A DNA stretch of 64,000 nt from Sphaerolaimus hirsutus (GCA_964036195.1 OZ038456.1:28149188-28213187); one strand, 5' to 3'; shown: positions 46,301-56,110, numbered from the stretch's first letter. The notes: a model not told the origin generated them from the letters alone. A program made the numbers and translations.

Positions 46301-49300
46301 GTCACAGGGAAGACATGAAAATAACAGGACTTAATCAAACTGATTTTTAATAAATGACACAATTTGACCATAAAAGCCGTACATTAAAAATGTGCATTTC
46401 GCAGGACGTGGTACACGTTGACTGGGCAGTTCGGCAACATCCTGCCGCTGGACTTCTCCCGGCCGAACGCACACAAACACAGCCCCCCGCTGGTGCGTTC
46501 CCTCACCTGTGCGCAAGGCAGGGCATCATGCCCTATTGGCCCTACACACGTTAGTTGACATCGACACCAAATGTCAACTGGTGCCGATCCCCATTCAGAG
46601 CTTGCTGACGAGCCGACGAACGATGTTCAAACACAAGCTTTGAATTGGAAACGGAACCAGTTGACATTTGGTGTCGATGTCAACTAGCGTGTGTGTGCTG
46701 GCATTGCTTTTACTGCACTTTCAAATTGACCGCACCCAGCGCACGAACCATTTCACGTAATTTGATTGTTTACCGACCGTTTGCTACCCTGCAATGCTTT
46801 GTTTCAATAGGCAATCGCTTCTAGCCTTCAATAAATATGCTGTTTCAATGTGTGGAATGCAGAAAAGTGGAAAAACTCGCAAAAAATAGGGTAAAGTGAA
46901 AATAGGTTTTATATAAGCATATATACCTATTTAGACAAAAATGGCTGACAATAGGCTATAATGTGCATGGACTAGTGATTTTGAAGGTGAACAAGTATGA
47001 AAATTAATGGTTTTTAGGGACGACGGGGAGCAAAGTTTCTCAAGAATCGCTCCAGATTTGGGGTGGGGTGGGTGGGTTCAGGGAATGAAGCCTAAAATTC
47101 CTGGAGGGTAACACCTTAACTTCCCCTCCCCCCAAAAAAAACCTGTACACAGTGACGCGGGGACGCATTACGAGCCCCATACGTTCTTATTTCGTAATTA
47201 TTTCCGCCGTCCCATTTCAGTCGGACGCGAGCAGCGGGAGCATCCCCCCTGGGCTGAAAAACATCCCGCTGACACCGCCGCACGACACGGAAAACGGGGA
47301 GGTTGCGGAGCGAGACTCCGCCCAGCCGGCTAGCGTGGTGCAGTCGGCGGAGCAAGTGATCCAGGAAATCGACGCCATCATGACCGGCAGTGACTCGGCC
47401 CTGGGCGACAGCGCCTACAGTGTCGCCAACTGTTCGTTACTGTTATGTTCGTGTTGTTGTTGTTGTTTTGGAGGGGGGGGGGTTTGGCGGAGTTTTTGAT
47501 GCCCTGAGGCAGGGCCGTATCCAGGGGGGGGGGGGCTGCAGCCCCCCCCCCCTCCCGGGGTGAGACCTAAAAAGTCACGAAAAATGCAATTTTTCCTATA
47601 CATAGTTTGATGTTTCTTAAAACTTTTTCGCGCGCAAGCGCGCAATTTCTTCCCCATACATTGTATTTCTAGTGGATCGGTCCCTGTAAACAAATATCCT
47701 TGAAAATGAACACATTTTTTCGACTTTCGCTGCATATGTATGCATATTTACATCTATATAAAGCGGTTCCTGGCGCTGGCGCCAGCGCCAATAGCGCCAT
47801 GGCGTGGCGCCTTGGTATGGCGCTAGCGCCAAAACGCCTTTCCGTCCCTATATAGGGAAAAAAATTTAGGGGGGGGGGGCTGAGCCCCCCCCCCGCTCGC
47901 CGGCTCCCGTAAACAAGCAACCCCCCCCCCGCTCAAAAATCCTGGATACGTCCCTGCCCTGAGGTCTTCAGGTACTAAGAGGAGTTGTGGTTTTTCAAAC
48001 GTTTTGAATTTAATTCAGTTTATTTTTACACAAGCTTTAATTCACTCAACTTTAACTCGGCTTAATTCACTTAAAGCAAGTATGCGCTGACTATGAGTAC
48101 TGAGACGCATTTTCCCCGACTAGAAATCCCTGACATTTTCTCGTTCGAACCCTACATGATTAAAAACCGGATGACCGGGGTCGGTCCGCCCTGTATTTGC
48201 ATACAATGTCATGTAGAAATGCTAAAAATTGACAAATTTGCTTGACATTTTACACACTGCGGTACTGGTCCCTGGGGCGTTAGGGGCAGGGGTAATGTGA
48301 TCAGTATTCAATCTTGACTTTTCAGGGTCACGATTTCCATGTAAGGCCGCGTTTACACGGATTTTTTGTGACGACTCAACATCACTAAAAAGTTCAATAA
48401 GTTGAGTAAAAAGGTTTCAAATTCATGAGAAAAAGTGGTCAATTGTACATTCTACCTAGGCGAATATACATGTCAAATTGCTGAATCGTGCTTGTAGCTT
48501 AGACTTATAGATGTTTGAAAATTTTTTGCCGTTGTCGGACAGTCTCCCGACAGCCTGCGACAACAGCAAAATTGGTTCAAACGTGCATAGGTCTAAGCTA
48601 CAAGCACGATTCTGCAATTTGACATGCATATTCACCCAGGTAGAATATACAGTTAACCACTTTTTCCCATGAATATGGAACCTTTTTCTCAACTTATTGA
48701 ACTTTTTAGTGGTGTTGAGTCGTCACAAAAAATCCGTGTAAACGTGGTATTATGTTAATTTTCATATTTGTTATACTCTATTCTACATTTTGAGTATTGG
48801 TGCAAACCCCCCTCAGGCGGCAGCGTGAGCGATTTTGGAAATCGAACCAGAAACGCGGCCGAGTTGGTTTCCACCGAGAAAGGTACAATTTACATGTATT
48901 CATTTATTTTCTCGATCATTTTTAGATTTTTTAAAATAGATTTTTAGCTTTTTGCTTTTAAATTTTTTTTTTTAAATTTTTTTTCTTTGTTTGCGTAAAT
49001 ATTTATGTAAATATAAATATGTCGACCGAATATTGCAGCCGATGGTAAGTCACTTGTTTATATGGAAATTGCAATTTTATTCCGCTAGAAATTTAGATGA
49101 ATCTAGATCATGACGTGTTTTCTTCTCCGGAAAAGCTCACTTGCAGTTTGCACATAGCGTTTAGGATCATGCATGATGCATAGGATCATGCATAAAAAAT
49201 ACATGATGTCCAGAAACGTTTTTTAAATAAAAAACATCGACCGAAAGTTTTAGTACTAAGCACTAGGTATATTGCAAAGTTTTTGCGCGCAAATTGACAC

Positions 49301-52300
49301 ACACAAATTGACATTGGTTGTTTTCATTGGTTTTGTGGCATTTTTAGTATCAAAGCATCCATTTCTATGTGCTACCATGGGTTAATAAGCCGTCATATGT
49401 TGCTGTACTATATAATATTGAGGTAATGTGCTTCCATGTACCTCACAGTGTGTAACTTCACTCCCAAAGTAACAACCTCCTTTTATAACCCTTGTTTGAT
49501 CACTATTCCATGCCAATCTTCACTTGAAGTCACGAACATTCGACTATAAGGCGATATACGAACATGTCGACAAAAATGTACTTTTTGACACAAAATTACC
49601 ACTTATAATGCTATCCCATGGCTTCACAGCCATTATATGGTCACGGATCTCGAATGAGGGGGGGGGGGGCCTGAGGTGTTACCCCCCCCCCAAACCGCCC
49701 AGCGATCTATCTATCCCGGAGGCAAAATTTTGGGCTACTACCCCCTAAACCCCCCCCCCCAAATCGCTCAGCTATCTATTTACCTATCCTGGAGCGATTT
49801 TTGATAAACCATACCCCAATTTTCGCTCAAATCGCTTTTTTTCATACCTCTTTATAGATTTCACCTCCAAAATACTAGTTTTTATTCCTATTTACCTATT
49901 TTCAGTCATTTTAGTACTATATGCTCTTGTATACCCATTTTGAGGTATATTACACCTACTTTTAGCGATTTTTCTCCCTTTTTTCCTTCTACACCCTGAA
50001 ATAGCCTATAACTCGAACCACCACACACCCCCACTCAATTTTTTCCAGCTATCTATCTATCCCGAAGGCAGCTCAGCTATCTATCCAACCACTCGGAGGG
50101 TCAAAATTCAAGATACCCCTGTATGGTTAAATACAACATCACAAGATTATTTCCACTTGTCTGATATATACCGATATTTATATGTAGACACAAGGCCATA
50201 TCTGGGAGCCATATATGGCCATATCTGGCCTTTTTCATGGATGTAGAAAAGAAAAAATGTTCAGGCCACAAATGAATACATTTTCCATGCACAATGCACT
50301 GATTATTCAGTTTTTGTCTCTATGCACACCACCTAGTGATCACCGGAAAGTAGTGAACTGAAAAAATCAGTTAGAACACTATCAGTTAACAGAGATGCAC
50401 ATTATTATCTCCGTCAACTAGTATTTGTGGTGTTCTAATATTTCAATATCCGTCAACTGATACCCGTTTACCGTATTTCCTCGAAATACCCCCCCCCCCG
50501 AAATACCCCCCCCTCGTTTGACCCCCCCCCCTCTCGAGACCACTATGAAACAATCACCCCCCCAGATTGAGTGTAAAGAGAACGTACATGAGAAATACTG
50601 CAGTTTGTGTTCTGTGTACTGCAGAACACACGTTAAAACAATGTCGATGTCACGTTAGAACAGCTGTACATACCATCTACATACTAATATTAGTCTACAG
50701 AACCTATAAATGGCGGTTTTTGTTGCATTTTTCGACGTCTGCGTACGTTTCAGACGACAATTTCGTACTTGGTTTTCAAAAACTTTCTTGTGAAATAATA
50801 ACCCCCCCTCTCGAATACCCCCCCTTCGTTTAACCCACCCCCTCTCGGACCACGATGAAACAATCACCCCGGGGGGTATTTCGAGGACATACGGTAAATA
50901 GAATTTTCCAGTTGACCGCTTCCCAACTGGCAACTAGCGTGTGTATTGTTAATGAACCGACCTGAAAATATAGTTTTGCTCCAAAATTTTCAGATCTCTG
51001 GGGCATGCGAATGAATGAATTATCAGCATTTCACACGGAATTGACTACACTTGTGCAGGCGTATAATGAGGCTTTAGTGCAGGTTTGCTACTGTTTTGTT
51101 TTATGTTTGTCAATTGAAAAGAAGATAAAAGTATAAAAAATAGATACTGAAAATTCCCTCTGATTATTTTTTTGGTCTGGGAAGTATTGTATTATGATTT
51201 ATTTTTCCGTGATAATTTTGTATCATTGATTTTTGATCATTCAGGGGGCGGGGGTATTAGAGATGATCTACTATTATTATTATTTATTTGCTAAAAAAAC
51301 AGGAATTGGCGCTGCGAGATGAACTGGAGTACGACAAGGAACTGAAGCACACTTTCATATCGCTGCTCTTGGCAGTGCAACAGCGCAGGTATTACATTTT
51401 AATTTTTTTATGTTGGTGTCCCGTGATATTTCGACATCTACCGCAAATCCTCGAATGTGACCCCCCTCGAATAACTTCCCCTTGAATAACCCACCCCTGT
51501 TTACGAGGTGAGGAAAGAATATCCCCCCCTTCTTGAATAACTCCCCCCTCTGGATGAAAAGGATAGAATACAAAAAAATATTAGCCTACCATAGCGATAG
51601 TTATGCTGTGTATACACATCTTTTCGTTGTTGGACGGTTAAATACCTGAATTACATGAGTTGACAGACTGCATCCATACAATGATTAAAGTTTAAGTTTT
51701 CTGAGGAAAAAATAAGCCCCCCCCCCCTCGAATAACTCCCCCTCAATAACGTTTCACGGAAAAATAACTCTCCTGGGGTCTTATTAGAGGAATTAAGGTA
51801 CATATAACAAGAGGGTAATTTTTATTTCGTCAAAATTTTCAAGCATGTTTCTATCAACTAGTTTAACGAAATATGCATTATTTACAAAAAAAACAAGTCA
51901 TTTTTGTTCAAATTGGCCCAAAATTTTATCATAAGCCACATGGTATGTTCGAGGGGGGTATTTTCCTCACTCGTTAAACACGCTGGAATTATTCAAGGGG
52001 GGGGGGGGTTAATGGAGCGAATGCTCAAAAAACTGTGCGCTCATGTGTTGCCCCCCCCCCAGACGCGAGTACGTGCTGTCGCGGCGGCGGTCGCGGCGAC
52101 CCCTGTCCGGGCTGGGCGCGGGCTGCAAGCGCCTGCCCCACTTCGTCACCGTGTCCGTGCCCATGGCCGCCGCACACGCCACCGCGCCCAGCTCACTCGC
52201 CGCGCTCTGTAATTGTCAGTTGCTTTTTGGGACTTTTTTCTTTTTTGCTGGGTTGGCTCATTGCCAGATGTTTGGCTCATTGCCAGATGTTTGGAAGTAT

Positions 52301-54519
52301 AGTGAGGCTGGGGAATTGTGACGACTAAACTTATTTTCTGATGTCTGCATTTTAAGAGAGGCGGAATTTCACATCAACGTACAGGTCGTGCCAAATTTCA
52401 ACTGTCGGAAGTGATTCCTTATGGTCAACTTAAATATGGTTCACACGGGTTTAACTGGGTTTAGTGAGGAAGGCAATTTGGGTTGGGTTGATTAGCTGAC
52501 TGTCCTCACACGCACTAGTTGGCAAGGACACCAATGTCCACTGGTTCCCGTCCCAATGCAAAGCTTGCCCACGAGCCGCCAACGATGGGAACCAGTAGAC
52601 ATTTGGCTGGTTGCCAACTAGTGTGCGTAGGGCCTAGCGTTCCAAAATGGCGGATTTTGAGAAAATATAATTGAATATAATGTCACAAAGTCTCTCAAGA
52701 ATAAAATATAATTAAATATCCCTAAAATATAATATCAAAATGGAAAAAAATATAAATATCAGAATTTGAGAGAATTTCTGGTATTTTAAAAAAATCTCAG
52801 AATATCTCTCAAAAAGAAAATATAATTAAATCTCTCTGAAAAATGTCGGAAAAGATATATAAATATAATTAAATATATATTTAATTATATTTTCTGAGAT
52901 TTTTTAATATAAACCTGGCAGAGATTTTTCTAACGCTAGTGGGGCTCGGGGCAGGGACGTATCCAGGATTTTTGAGCGGGGGGGGCTGCTTGTTTACGGA
53001 ACCCGGCGAGGGGGGGGGGCTGAGCCCCCCCTAAAATTTTCCGTACACAGACGCGGAATGGCGTTCTGGCGCCAGCGCCATACATAGGCGTCACGCCATG
53101 GCGTCATTGGCGTTGGCGCTGGCGCTTAGAACCGCTGTATATGTAGGTAAAAATACATACATATAGTGCAACAGGCACAAAATTGAGTCCATTTCACATG
53201 GAGTTGGGACTAAAGCGACTGATTTACGGAATATGCGCGCTTGCGCGCAAAATTTTTTACAAACACCTCAAAAATTGATACCGAAAGTAGTATATTCCTG
53301 TGTTTTTCATGTCTCACCCGGAAGGGGGGGGGGGCTGCAGCCCCCCCCGCCCCCCCCCCCCCCCTGGATACGGCCCTTGCTCGGGGGCGCCGTGGGGTGG
53401 CGCTTGAGTCGCCGTGGGGCATGACCGGCTTACATGCGTCCGTTCGCAGTGCTGCGCGCGGTGCACGACGACAGCCCCGCCGTGCCCGCCATGTTGACCG
53501 ACTACATACTCAAAGGTGCGTTTCTGGCACACAGTGCACTACTTCATTGAGTTATCCTAGCGCAAATGCCACATTCGTATATCAGCCATTTTTGATGTGG
53601 AAAAATGACGGTTTATGTGATATGGAAGGATGACGGTAATGTCTCACCACACATTGCAAATGTGACGTCTTTGTGACAAAAAAAAACAGTTTTACATGGT
53701 TTACATTTAAATTTTTACACAGAATTTCATTCTTCAAATTACCTATTCATAAAATCGTCAAGTAACCATCTCTGCAGTGCGTTTGGTCCGAAGTAACTTA
53801 TTGCCATATTTACAATTGTACGGAATGAAGCAGTGCAATGAAGCGCAAAGTTATATGCGCAACTGAAAATTGGCACTGATCCAAGAAACGTATCAGTCCA
53901 ACTCCGCTTAAGGATAGCTGAATGAATAAAATCGTCTTAGTCCTTTCAAATTCGAAACATTTTAGACACACCTATTCATATATACCGTATTTCCTCGAAA
54001 GGGGGTTTATTTTTTCAGAGTGAGATTTTAGAGGGGGTTTAAACGAGGGGGGGGGTATTTCGAGGGGCGGGGGAATTATTTCGCGAGAAATTTTTTGACA
54101 TCACAGTACTAAATTGATGTCTGTAACATACACAAACGTCGAAAAATGCAACAAAAACCGCCATGTATAAGACTCTACATAGACTTAAATGAGTACGTAG
54201 ACGGTATAAACCCTGTTCTAACATAACACAGTCATTGTTTTTCACGTGTGTTGTACATTTCCCCGATCACAAACCGTAGCTTTTGTCATTTACGTTCTTT
54301 ATACATACACTATATTTGGGGGGGGGGGGGGGTATTTCGAGGGGGGGGGGGGGTTTAAAACTCATAGTGTCCATTTTGAGGGGGGGGGGGTATTTCCGAT
54401 TTCGAGGAAATACGGTAACTGGCCCAAATAGCGTTTCTGTAAATTACTTTTTTGTACTCGCAAGAAAATAATTTTTTTTTTGCGCAGTTGTAGTACCGAC
54501 CAGTGAGCAGCCCGTGTGA
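28309..54519 (+). CDS. FEZ1/unc-76: FEZ/UNC-76 family kinesin-1 adaptor (spliced, 11 coding exons)
   Basis: FEZ proteins bind the tail of kinesin-1 heavy chain and cargo proteins, and support axonal transport, outgrowth and fasciculation. Coding exons: 28309..28342, 29626..29837, 30617..30779, 31181..31313, 46405..46492, 47221..47419, 50994..51082, 51303..51388, 52063..52208, 53450..53515, 54488..54519. All junctions are GT-AG and all phases agree, giving 415 residues, close to the roughly 390 usual for FEZ1. Family blocks: SLEELV..FDDNIG..F (138-155), FAPV (about 165), WYTLTGQFGNILPLDFS (183-199), SAEQVIQEIDAIM (about 254-266), a helical, probably coiled-coil stretch ending in ALRDELEYDKELKHTFISLL (about 278-330), and PAVPAMLTDYILK near the C terminus. 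Residues 110-128 are Ser/Arg-rich. The start is the first ATG of exon 1; Met13 is an alternative. The exon 6 donor (GTGTCG) is weak and rests on phase and alignment. Predicted from sequence, not from transcripts. Confidence 0.87.
28972..29413. mobile_element. hAT-type element, mirror of 6774-7213
   Basis: Same site in FEZ intron 1, right arm; one target duplication has mutated (TGGCAATT versus TGGCAAAT). Confidence 0.88.
29626..29837 (+). CDS. FEZ coding exon 2
   Basis: GC-rich exon with a poly-C tract and AG before it and donor GTGAGT after it. It encodes residues 13-82, with an acidic stretch (AAHDDECSDDSAH) as in FEZ N-terminal regions. Ends in phase 0. The left-arm copy has the same length but several amino-acid changes and donor GTTCGT. 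Confidence 0.78.
30617..30779 (+). CDS. FEZ coding exon 3
   Basis: Bounded by TTTCAG and GTGAGT. Open for 54 codons plus one base and contains an RSRSRSHSP stretch. The final G joins GT of exon 4 to make Gly137, leading straight into the conserved SLEELV block. Confidence 0.8.
30905..31125. repeat. Introner-family fragment in FEZ intron 3
   Basis: Several TGTAAAATGCC and GTCATG(T/C)AAAGTGTC words, the interior signature of the family, without clear ends. The mirror copy is at about 5080-5280. It fills roughly half of the 401-base intron. Confidence 0.6.
31181..31313 (+). CDS. FEZ coding exon 4, conserved N-terminal block
   Basis: Encodes QSLEELVCNFDDNIGTFFKD and onward to RRTETDIMTES. It matches the FEZ1 region reading SMEDLVNEFDEKLN..F and ending in LAPV. 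Donor GTTCGT interrupts a Gln codon completed by G of exon 5. The left-arm copy has Gly where this copy has Cys144. Confidence 0.88.
31811..32515. mobile_element. hAT-type element, TAGGGTTGG ends, right arm only
   Basis: 705 bases, duplication GTCAGAGC (31803-31810, 32516-32523). The left arm has the single empty-site word GCTCTGAC at 4365-4372. Same family as 2388-3055, opposite orientation. Confidence 0.92.
33400..33847. mobile_element. hAT-type element, CAGGGACGTAGCC ends, nested
   Basis: Duplication CTCCGGAG (33392-33399, 33848-33855). The interior has poly-G/poly-C runs next to the ends, clusters of GGCGCC words and a GCGCGCTTGCGCGC palindrome. Confidence 0.9.
34020..34219. other. Assembly gap, 200 N
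   Basis: Exactly 200 N, inside the CAGGGGTCTCC-type element 33337-34438. Reading frames crossing it are meaningless. Confidence 0.99.
35684..36631. mobile_element. Tc1/mariner-like non-autonomous element
   Basis: Ends CACTAGCGGCCAGAATAGTT and its complement, flanked by TA on both sides (35682-35683, 36632-36633). 948 bases without a transposase frame. The left arm shows the matching end at 922-952, so homology between the arms runs into this element. Confidence 0.85.
37080..37354. repeat. Inverted repeat, GTCAACTAGTGTGTGC family
   Basis: Ends GGCCCCGCACACACTA and TAGTGTGTGCAGGGCC enclosing GACACCAAATGTCAACTGG-type inverted words. Other copies: 46538-46702, 52499-52634 and a diverged one at 55864-56110. 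Confidence 0.8.
37608..38668. mobile_element. Introner-family element in FEZ intron 4, split by a hAT insertion
   Basis: Ends GGGGTACTCCCAGCCCTG and CAGGGTCTGGGAATACCCC are inverted repeats of the family. The interior repeats the words TGTAAAAT and GTGTCTCAAGTCATG. The element at 37825-38522 is inserted inside it. Its termini have lost the splice-like AGGT form. Confidence 0.62.
37825..38522. mobile_element. hAT-type element, TAGGGTTGG ends
   Basis: Duplication ATTGTCAC (37817-37824, 38523-38530), inserted in the introner-family element of FEZ intron 4. Confidence 0.92.
38671..41014. other. FEZ intron 4, apparently single-copy
   Basis: AT-rich sequence with no terminal repeats, target duplications or convincing exon. 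The 150-aa frame at 39351 has no recognisable motif and no conserved splice context. Confidence 0.6.
41015..41430. mobile_element. TA-flanked element, degraded ends
   Basis: Core (AACACACGTTAAAAACAATG, TTGTTGCATTTTTTTACGTC) matches the family. Left end TACTGTAATTCCTTGAAAT, right end GGAGTACGG. Confidence 0.75.
41436..42750. mobile_element. Foldback element with ~400-base inverted arms
   Basis: The arms (41436-41860 and 42290-42750) are reverse complements and consist largely of degenerate tandem units with the word CTTCTAATCAGG(T/A)ACTG. The centre (about 41870-42290) is unique. No reading frame of note. Confidence 0.85.
42751..43345. mobile_element. TAGGGTTGG-family hAT copy, right end degraded
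   Basis: Starts TAGGGTTGG directly against the foldback element ending at 42750. The interior matches 37825-38522. The right terminal repeat is lost after an AAAAACGTTTTTT word. Confidence 0.75.
43416..43892. mobile_element. hAT-type element, diverged
   Basis: Ends TACGGTTGG and CATCCCTA, with flanks GGTGCAAC (43408-43415) and GGCGCAAC (43893-43900), a one-mismatch duplication. Shorter, older relative of the TAGGGTTGG family. Confidence 0.78.
44367..44792. mobile_element. TA-flanked element, subfamily CCGCAAATCCTCGAA
   Basis: Ends CCGCAAATCCTCGAATAAG and CTTATTCGAGGATTTAGGG, TA on both sides. Poly-C tracts separated by TCGAATAAC. Different core from the CCGTATTTCC subfamily. Confidence 0.8.
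45288..45738. mobile_element. hAT-type element with GGGATC hexamer arrays
   Basis: Ends TAGGGTTCAAACGGGAT and ATCCCGTTTGAACCCTA, duplication CTAACAAG (45280-45287, 45739-45746). Both ends are extended by irregular arrays of CGGGATCGGGAT. Related arrays at 5920-6030 and 30150-30290 lie in intron 2 of both FEZ copies. Confidence 0.9.
45747..46404. other. End of FEZ intron 4, nothing recognised
   Basis: AT-rich, ends in the acceptor TTTCGCAG of exon 5. I see no repeat or gene. Confidence 0.6.
46405..46492 (+). CDS. FEZ coding exon 5
   Basis: Preceded by TTTCGCAG, followed by GTGCGT. In the frame fixed by phase it reads TWYTLTGQFGNILPLDFSRP and onward, the counterpart of the FEZ region around EVWDALTDNYIPSL. 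Ends in phase 0. Confidence 0.86.
46538..46702. repeat. Inverted repeat, GTCAACTAGTGTGTGC family
   Basis: Short palindromic copy in FEZ intron 5; ends GGCCCTACACACG and CGTGTGTGTGCTGGC. Confidence 0.8.
47221..47419 (+). CDS. FEZ coding exon 6
   Basis: Preceded by CCATTTCAG. Encodes a Pro/Ser/acidic stretch and then SAEQVIQEIDAIM, matching TADQVIEEIEEMM of FEZ1. The donor chosen (GTGTCG) leaves one base, which with AT of exon 7 makes Asn277. The donor is non-ideal. Confidence 0.8.
47510..47956. mobile_element. hAT-type element, CAGGG(C/A)CGTATCC ends
   Basis: Duplication CCCTGAGG (47502-47509, 47957-47964). Inside FEZ intron 6, 90 bases after the donor. Confidence 0.9.
48347..48747. repeat. 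Palindromic element, GTTTACACGGATTTTTTGTG ends
   Basis: Two arms of about 190 bases fold on themselves with a short loop near 48540. In FEZ intron 6. Confidence 0.83.
49204..50219. mobile_element. Decayed TAGGGTTGG-family hAT copy interrupted by another hAT
   Basis: Interior matches 31811-32515 up to a CATTATATGGTCA word, is then interrupted by 49644-50121, and resumes with ACATCACA...CATATCTGGGAGC. Both ends are degraded. Confidence 0.75.
49644..50121. mobile_element. hAT-type element nested in 49204-50219
   Basis: Flanked by TATGGTCA (49636-49643) and TATGGTTA (50122-50129), a one-mismatch duplication. Right end ATACCCCTG and CTATCTAT words as in 60296-60760. Confidence 0.8.
50471..50894. 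mobile_element. TA-flanked element in FEZ intron 6
   Basis: Ends CCGTATTTCCTCGAAAT and complement-type ATTTCGAGGACATACGG; about 100 bases before exon 7. Confidence 0.85.
50994..51082 (+). CDS. FEZ coding exon 7, helical region
   Basis: Bounded by TTTTCAG and GTTTGC. Encodes LWGMRMNELSAFHTELTTLV and then QAYNEALVQ, the counterpart of the FEZ1 segment ending in EELVQ. Starts with two leftover bases, ends in phase 0. Confidence 0.87.
51303..51388 (+). CDS. FEZ coding exon 8, most conserved block
   Basis: Bounded by AAACAG and GTATTA. Encodes ELALRDELEYDKELKHTFIS and then LLLAVQQR, almost the FEZ/UNC-76 signature (FEZ1 LARRDELEFEKEVKNSFI). This exon anchors the family assignment. Confidence 0.93.
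51441..51798. mobile_element. TA-flanked element, CCGCAAATCCTCGAA subfamily, in FEZ intron 8
   Basis: Ends CCGCAAATCCTCGAATGTG and TTATTAGAGGAATTAAGG. Shares GTATACACATC...TTGTTATTGGA-type core words with 44367-44792. Confidence 0.78.
52063..52208 (+). CDS. FEZ coding exon 9
   Basis: Preceded by a C10 tract plus AG, followed by GTAATT. Very GC-rich. Encodes an Arg-rich stretch (REYVLSRRRSRRPL) and then FVTVSVPM, similar in position to the FEZ C-terminal region before the final helix. Phases match both neighbours. Confidence 0.8.
52499..52634. repeat. Inverted repeat, GTCAACTAGTGTGTGC family
   Basis: Copy in FEZ intron 9; ends CTCACACGCACTAGTTGGCA and TGCCAACTAGTGTGCG. Confidence 0.78.
52634..52940. 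repeat. AT-rich element with TAGCGTTCCAAAATGG end
   Basis: Starts CTAGCGTTCC and ends TTCTAACGCTAG. The interior consists of AATATAATTAAATATA and TCTCTCAAAAA words. A related copy lies at 59721-60003 next to the SLC5A7 stop. Confidence 0.6.
52952..53379. mobile_element. hAT-type element, CAGGGACGTATCC ends
   Basis: In FEZ intron 9, ending 70 bases before exon 10. The flanks share CTCGGGG on both sides (near-perfect duplication). Confidence 0.85.
53450..53515 (+). CDS. FEZ coding exon 10
   Basis: Bounded by TTCGCAG and GTGCGT. Encodes LRAVHDDSPAVPAMLTDYIL and K, matching FEZ1 ILFAMKEDNEKVPTLLTEYI. It directly follows a hAT element (52952-53379). Confidence 0.9.
53985..54415. mobile_element. 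TA-flanked element in FEZ intron 10
   Basis: Ends CCGTATTTCCTCGAAA and TTTCGAGGAAATACGG; 72 bases before the last FEZ exon. Core in opposite orientation to 50471. Confidence 0.85.
54488..54519 (+). CDS. FEZ coding exon 11 (stop)
   Basis: Preceded by TTTTTGCGCAG. Completes Val406, then VVPTSEQPV and TGA. FEZ1 ends KVLCPT; this ends KVVVPT plus five residues. The acceptor, phase and residues agree, though the exon is tiny. Confidence 0.82.
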
Positions 54520-54655
54520 GGAATTTCGAGAGAAAAAAATGAACGCGTTCGGTTAACTCTGCCTTTTGTTGGTAACGCGTTTTACAAAATTGTGCTAATT
54601 TTTATTATCGAAATTGAAAAATGCGCAGCTGCATAGCATAAAAATGGCTTTTCCA

Positions 54656-54661
54656 AATAAA
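54656..54661 (+). terminator. Candidate poly(A) signal of FEZ
   Basis: AATAAA, 137 bases after the stop codon, with T-rich sequence further downstream. The first canonical signal I see after the stop. Confidence 0.55.
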
Positions 54662-55349
54662 GAACCTACCGTATATTTTTGAATATGAGTCAAATAGTTA
54701 GGTATTTTCGCATTCTGTTCATTTTTTTGGCAATTTTTATATGAAAAAATGTCAAGTTTAAATTTGATTTCCCAAAAAAATAACCATCTGGGAGGACTTA
54801 TTCAATAAGCTACGGTATTTTCGCTTTTTTAATAGTTATATCTGTTGGATCAGAGTGGTTCTGAATATTGTTTTTTTCTCGCCATGTTTGGGCATTCCGA
54901 ATTCATTTCATTTTCATTCATCCGTTTTTGGGGGCTTATTTTTTTATTCTAATTTTTTCGGGAACTTTGTAATGAGTTTTCCGGGTTTGAAATCGAAAGT
55001 CCGCAAGTTGACAGTTTACACAAAAAGCGGTTGTCAACTGATATGTCAACTCACCCCATGAATCAGCCCCAGAAATATTTGTATACTGAATACATAAAAA
55101 CGTTTGCAGTATTTTTTTACTCGCTTTAACATTTACACTGTTTCGTATGCCTAGATGCTAGATCTCCAAGCTTTTACAGGCTACTTATATTATCTTAAAT
55201 TGTCTCCAATTTGCATTTGTTCGCGACAACAATTTGCATATAGCTGTTGCACAGGTATCTATGATTTTTAAAATGTCTCAAATTCGAGTGAATTGAATTT
55301 CAGGGCGGGTAAACAGCTCCACTTTACTATACTGCAATACTAATGCAGG
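54662..55349. other. FEZ 3' flank, nothing recognised
   Basis: AT-rich sequence after the candidate poly(A) signal; no gene or repeat identified. Confidence 0.55.
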
Positions 55350-55357
55350 CCCCAGTA

Positions 55358-55858
55358 CAGGGGTCTCCAAGATTTTGGCCCTCGCGGGGGCTGGATAGAT
55401 AGCAAATCGCTCCTCCCGAGGGATAGATAGCTGAAACATTTTCTGGGGGGGCTCGCGGGGGCAAAATATATAGGCTTTTTCAGTGCATAGAAGGCCGAAA
55501 GGGGAAAAAATCGCTAATAATCGGTTAAAAGTGGCCAAAAGTAGGTTTAAAATAGCTAAAAACAGGCATATAACCATGCATATAGCCGGAGAGCACGATT
55601 TTGAAGGTAAAAAACTATAAAAAGGTGCGTAAATTGATGATTTTTAGCGAAAATTGGGGCAAAATTTCTCAAAAACCACTCCAGATAGATAGATAGCTGA
55701 GCGATTTGGGGGGGGGGGGGGTCTTTGGGGGTAGTAGCCAAAAATTTTGCTTCGGTATAGATAGATAGCTGAGCGGCCTCGGGGATAGATAGATAGCTGG
55801 CGGATTTGGGGGGGGGGCAGCCCCCCCTCCCCCAGCCCCCCCCCCTAGGAGACCCCTG
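55358..55858. mobile_element. hAT-type element, CAGGGGTCTCC ends
   Basis: Duplication CCCCAGTA (55350-55357, 55859-55866). Uninterrupted member of the family at 33337, about 500 bases, with repeated GATAGATAGCTGA words. Confidence 0.9.
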
Positions 55859-55863
55859 CCCCA

Positions 55864-56110
55864 GTATTTGACAAGGATACCAAATGTCAACTGGCTCACG
55901 AGTACACTGCTCATTTTTGTGTACACATATACTTCATGCCCGCCTTGAACATTGCACAGATTGCAATACTTATTTCAACCCTACAGCCTTATGTGCAACA
56001 TCATTACACACTTGCATTAGAATCTGGTTGGTGGGCTCGTGAGCAAGCTTCGAATTGGAATGGGGACCAGTTGACGTCTGGTGTTCTTGTCAACTAGTGG
56101 TGCCTGCATT
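55864..56110. repeat. Inverted repeat, GTCAACTAGTGTGTGC family, diverged
   Basis: Inverted words TTTGACAAGGATACCAAATG and CTGGTGTTCTTGTCAACTAG, with loss of the outer ends. An extra half copy ends at 56180. Confidence 0.65.

Noticed and set aside
48836-48890. Possible extra FEZ exon (CCTCAG ... GTACAA)
   Set aside because: Splice-like ends exist, but exon 6 joins exon 7 in phase without it and its translation does not resemble FEZ; could be an alternative exon but unsupported.
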